Shown here: in pieces, positions 51,181 through 53,442 of the stretch | Numbering within the stretch: the first letter of the stretch is position 1 | Layout: every line of letters starts with the position of its first letter | Source: Phycisphaerae bacterium | GTDB lineage: Bacteria > Planctomycetota > Phycisphaerae > Phycisphaerales > Phycisphaeraceae | Length of the DNA: 53,442 bases | NCBI GenBank assembly: GCA_030432595.1 | Contig: JAUIGU010000027.1 | Location: 1-53,442, forward strand | Reading direction: 5' to 3' | Notes under the pieces: model-generated | The model's input: the letters and a program-made list of their open reading frames with translations, nothing else | The model's database searches: none | What the model was told of the DNA's origin: nothing | Position numbers and translations under genes: made by a program

Positions 51181-53034
51181 TCACACCGCCACCGGTTCGC
51201 CCAACTGGTGGCGCACCAGCGTCTGATACAGCTCGCAGCGTTCGAGCAGTTCGTGGTGTTTGCCGGTATCGACGATGCGGCCGTCGGCGAGGACGACGAT
51301 GCGGTCGGCATCGACGACTGTGCTGAGGCGGTGGGCGATGATGAAGGTGGTCCGGCCCTGCGTGATGGTCTTCATCGCGGCGTGGATCTTCGCTTCGCTC
51401 TGCGTGTCGATCTGGCTGGTCGCTTCGTCGAGGATGAGGATGCGCGGGTCGCGGAGGATCGCGCGGGCGATGCAGAGGCGCTGCTTCTGGCCGCCGGACA
51501 GGCCGGTGCCCGACTCGCCGAGCTTGGTGTCGTAGCCGTGGGGGAGCTGCTCGATGAACTCGTGGGCGTGGGCCTGCCTGGCGGCCTCAACGATTTGTTC
51601 GCGCGGGGCGTGCCGCCGGCCGTAGGCGATGTTGTCGGCAACGGTGCCCTCGAACACGACCGTGTGCTGCGTGACGATCGCGAGCTGCCGACGCAGCGAA
51701 CGCAGTGACACGCCGGCGAGGTCGTGCCCGTCGATCAAGACCCGGCCTTGGCTGGGCTGGATCAGTCGCGGCAGCAGCGAGAGCGTCGTGGACTTGCCCG
51801 AGCCGTTGGGGCCGACGATCGCGACGGTCTGGCCGTGCGGCACGTCGAGGTCGAAGCCGCGCAGCGCCGGCTCGTCGGTGCCGGGGTACGTGTAGGTGAC
51901 GTTTTCGAAGCTTACGGATTGCCGGTGCGGCGGCAGCGCGGGCAGGACCCGGTCGGCGCGGCCGTGCGTCTCGGCGGGGCTGTCGAGTGTTTCCTTGAGG
52001 CGGACCGCGCCGGCGGCCGACTCCTGCAGGTCGTTGTTGAGGTTGGCCAGCGGCTTGATCGATGCGCCCGCCAGCCCCAGCGACATGAGCACGCCGAGCA
52101 TCTGCCCGGGTGCCGCGTCGCCGTGGAAGACGTAGTACGCCGCGACCAGCGTGACCACGATCACGCCGACCATCGCGATCAGTTCGATGACCGGCGAAGA
52201 CAGCGCCTTGGCGGTGCGGGCCTTCATCTCCTGGTCGTAGAGCTCGCGGTTGATGCGATAGAAGCGGCGGCGTTCGTAGCCCTCGGCGTTGTGGGTGCGG
52301 ACGACGGGCGCGGCCTGCATGGACTCCTGCATCGCGCCGATCATCAGGCCGTACCGGCGTAGCGCGTACTTGCTGGCGCGGCGGATGCGTTTGCCGAACT
52401 GCTTGATGCACACGGCGATGGGGATCACGCCGACCAGGAAGATCAGGCACAGCTTCCAGTCGATGATGAACGCCCACGCGACGTAGGCGACGCCCATGAG
52501 CACCTCGCGGACGGCCTTGCCCATGAGCGTGGTGAAGCCGCGCGCCAGCCGGGAGGAGTCGTTGACGATGCGCGACATGGTGTCGCTGGTGCCGGCCTGC
52601 CAGACCCACTCCATCGGCGCGTGCAGCACGCGGTGGAAGACGCGCTGACGGATCCGCATCACGACGCGCTGGCTGACGGTGAGCGTGATGAACTGGTGCA
52701 GGAACCGGAACGACGAGCCCACCGCCGCGAGCAACAGGATAAGCACGAGGATCATCGCCAGGGCGCGGAACGGCTCGGCGGGGACCCACTGGGCCAGGTG
52801 CGTCAGGTCGCCCACGGCGTCGCGCACGGGCTCGCGGTCGAGCAGGTCGTGGACGAGCTGGCGCGGGTCGGTGGCCGCGCCGCCGTCGGCCTTGAAGACC
52901 TGCTGGATCACGCCCAGCAGCATCCCGAACCCCGCGAACGCGGCGAGCGCATCCAGCAGCGCCGCCACGGCCGCCAGGGCGATCAGCCCCTTGTACCGCA
53001 GCATCCCGCGGGCGAAATGCCAGAACGCGTCCAT
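51181..53034 (-). CDS. ABC transporter, fused permease/ATPase (MsbA-like)
   Basis: Half-transporter of 617 aa with a six-helix membrane domain and a C-terminal ATPase. Walker A is GPNGSGKST, the signature LSGGQKQR, Walker B ILILDEATS, and the H-loop IIAHRLSTV. Permease features include GTSDTMSRIVNDSSRLARGFTTL near residue 150. Such exporters move lipids, lipopolysaccharide precursors or drugs; MsbA-like function is only inferred. CATAAT lies 6 nt before the start. leuD is divergent, with a word palindrome between them. Confidence 0.93.
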   Translation of the reverse strand: MDAFWHFARGMLRYKGLIALAAVAALLDALAAFAGFGMLLGVIQQVFKADGGAATDPRQLVHDLLDREPVRDAVGDLTHLAQWVPAEPFRALAMILVLILLLAAVGSSFRFLHQFITLTVSQRVVMRIRQRVFHRVLHAPMEWVWQAGTSDTMSRIVNDSSRLARGFTTLMGKAVREVLMGVAYVAWAFIIDWKLCLIFLVGVIPIAVCIKQFGKRIRRASKYALRRYGLMIGAMQESMQAAPVVRTHNAEGYERRRFYRINRELYDQEMKARTAKALSSPVIELIAMVGVIVVTLVAAYYVFHGDAAPGQMLGVLMSLGLAGASIKPLANLNNDLQESAAGAVRLKETLDSPAETHGRADRVLPALPPHRQSVSFENVTYTYPGTDEPALRGFDLDVPHGQTVAIVGPNGSGKSTTLSLLPRLIQPSQGRVLIDGHDLAGVSLRSLRRQLAIVTQHTVVFEGTVADNIAYGRRHAPREQIVEAARQAHAHEFIEQLPHGYDTKLGESGTGLSGGQKQRLCIARAILRDPRILILDEATSQIDTQSEAKIHAAMKTITQGRTTFIIAHRLSTVVDADRIVVLADGRIVDTGKHHELLERCELYQTLVRHQLGEPVAV

Positions 53035-53040
53035 GGGCGC

Positions 53041-53046
53041 ATTATG
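53041..53046 (-). promoter_or_regulatory. Possible -10 box of a leaderless ABC transporter promoter
   Basis: CATAAT on the minus strand lies exactly 6 nt before the ATG at 53034. The first base departs from TAnnnT, so this is a weaker member of the leaderless set. It overlaps the edge of the word palindrome. Confidence 0.35.
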
Positions 53047-53195
53047 GCGGATTGCGGATGGGCGATGGCGGATGGACGAAACCGCGCATGTCCCGGCGGG
53101 GGCTTGGCGTGCCCGCGGCAGCGTCTACACTGGCGGTCGCCGCAAGCGTCGTGCTCGGCCATCCGCCATCCGCCATCCGCCATCCGCCATCCGCC
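53045..53195. repeat. Word palindrome between the ABC transporter and leuD
   Basis: Left arm 53045-53075 is made of ggcggatt/gcggatgg/gcgatgg words (ggattgcggatgggcgatgg). Right arm 53159-53195 is a nearly perfect tandem array of the 7-mer ccatccg/ccgccat (ccatccgccatccgccatcc), its complement. The loop of about 83 nt has no ORF. The G-rich arm is first. The last ccatccgcc runs straight into the leuD ATG. Confidence 0.85.
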
Positions 53196-53442
53196 ATGTC
53201 CACCACCATCACCGGCCCCGCGTTCGTCCTCGGCGACGACATCGACACCGACCAGATCATCCCGGCCGAGTACCTGGCCTACAACCCGTCCGACCCCGAG
53301 GAGCGCAAGTTCTTTGGCATGTACTGCTGCGTCGGCGTGCCCCCCGCCCAGTCCGGCCTGCCCGAAGGCAACCTCAAGTACGTCGAAGAGGGCAAGTTCG
53401 AGAGCAAGTACCCCATCGTGATCGGCGGGAAGAACTTCGGTT
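53196..53442 (+). CDS. leuD: 3-isopropylmalate dehydratase small subunit (5' part)
   Basis: First 82 codons of a LeuD-type subunit, which with LeuC interconverts isopropylmalate isomers in leucine synthesis. The opening GPAFVLGDDIDTDQIIPAEYL is the family signature, and IVIGGKNFG leads toward the conserved G(K/R)NFGCGSSRE cluster, which is cut off by the window end. An extra segment, MYCCVGVPPAQSGLPEGNL, is unusual. No ribosome-binding site exists; the ATG directly follows a word-repeat array. A homoaconitase-type small subunit is an alternative. Confidence 0.85.
   Translation, partial: MSTTITGPAFVLGDDIDTDQIIPAEYLAYNPSDPEERKFFGMYCCVGVPPAQSGLPEGNLKYVEEGKFESKYPIVIGGKNFG

Noticed and set aside
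53045-53195. CRISPR array or simple tandem repeat at the leuD upstream region
   Set aside because: The units are only 7 nt with no spacers, and they form one arm of an inverted repeat rather than a repeat-spacer array.

Overview
The window is high-GC bacterial DNA with the marks of a planctomycete, most likely class Phycisphaerae. The evidence is: prepilin-like genes with the [10 protein letters not shown] leader, small membrane proteins carrying paired zinc ribbons (CxxC...CPECG), a PEP-CTERM exported protein, secreted plant or algal polysaccharide lyases and esterases, tandem ECF sigma/anti-sigma pairs, and frequent TTG/GTG starts. It looks chromosomal. I see no rRNA, CRISPR array, transposase, integrase or phage gene.

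Layout. 1-2766: an upstream region with a promoter and operator-like palindrome, acpP-fabF, tatA. 2847-2920: tRNA-Val. 3119-7558 (minus): PL4 lyase, CE15 glucuronoyl esterase and a GDPD lipoprotein. 8155-11635: an envelope lipoprotein operon (two LpoB-like proteins, a COG3014-like TPR protein, a YcfL-like protein). 11756-18687: aerobic terminal oxidase (sco, coxB with fused cytochrome c, coxA, an enlarged coxC, coxD, a second subunit III). 18720-22423 (minus): TadE/TadG-like pseudopilins. 22576-24938 (minus): SSS symporter with its DUF4212 partner. 25107-27194: a small anchored protein, a prepilin-like protein and a low-GC orphan. 27299-30455 (minus): tRNA-Thr, tuf, rpmG, tRNA-Trp, secE, nusG. 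30869-34739: NifU-domain protein, csrA, a zinc-ribbon membrane protein, MTA phosphorylase, an exported protein. 34821-38054: two ECF sigma/anti-sigma pairs. 38082-40393 (minus): a PL22-like propeller protein and a PEP-CTERM protein. 40553-42703: a Val/Ile-rich leader peptide, ilvB and a strong terminator. 42704-43339: repeat-bearing non-coding stretch. 43340-53442: membrane proteins, DUF4349, UPF0316, LemA, a GGDEF/EAL protein, an aldo/keto reductase, a zinc-ribbon protein, an ABC exporter and the 5' end of leuD.

The most unusual signal is a set of 'word palindromes'. These are inverted repeats, mostly intergenic, whose arms are degenerate tandem arrays of a short word (for example gaagt, acagtag, gatgatt, ggcgatt). 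Each locus uses its own word, so sequence-family searches would miss them. At all eight two-armed loci I found, the 5' arm is G-rich and C-poor. One lies inside a gene and encodes its lipoprotein signal peptide. Three punctuate the tRNA-tuf-secE-nusG cluster, and one runs directly into the leuD start codon. Two conventional REPIN-like families also occur.

Two regulatory observations also stand out. Several genes have a TAnnnT-like box exactly 6 nt before the ATG, which suggests leaderless mRNAs. A short ORF ending in a Val/Ile run precedes ilvB and looks like a transcription-attenuation leader. All starts, families and promoters were read by eye; no database search was run.
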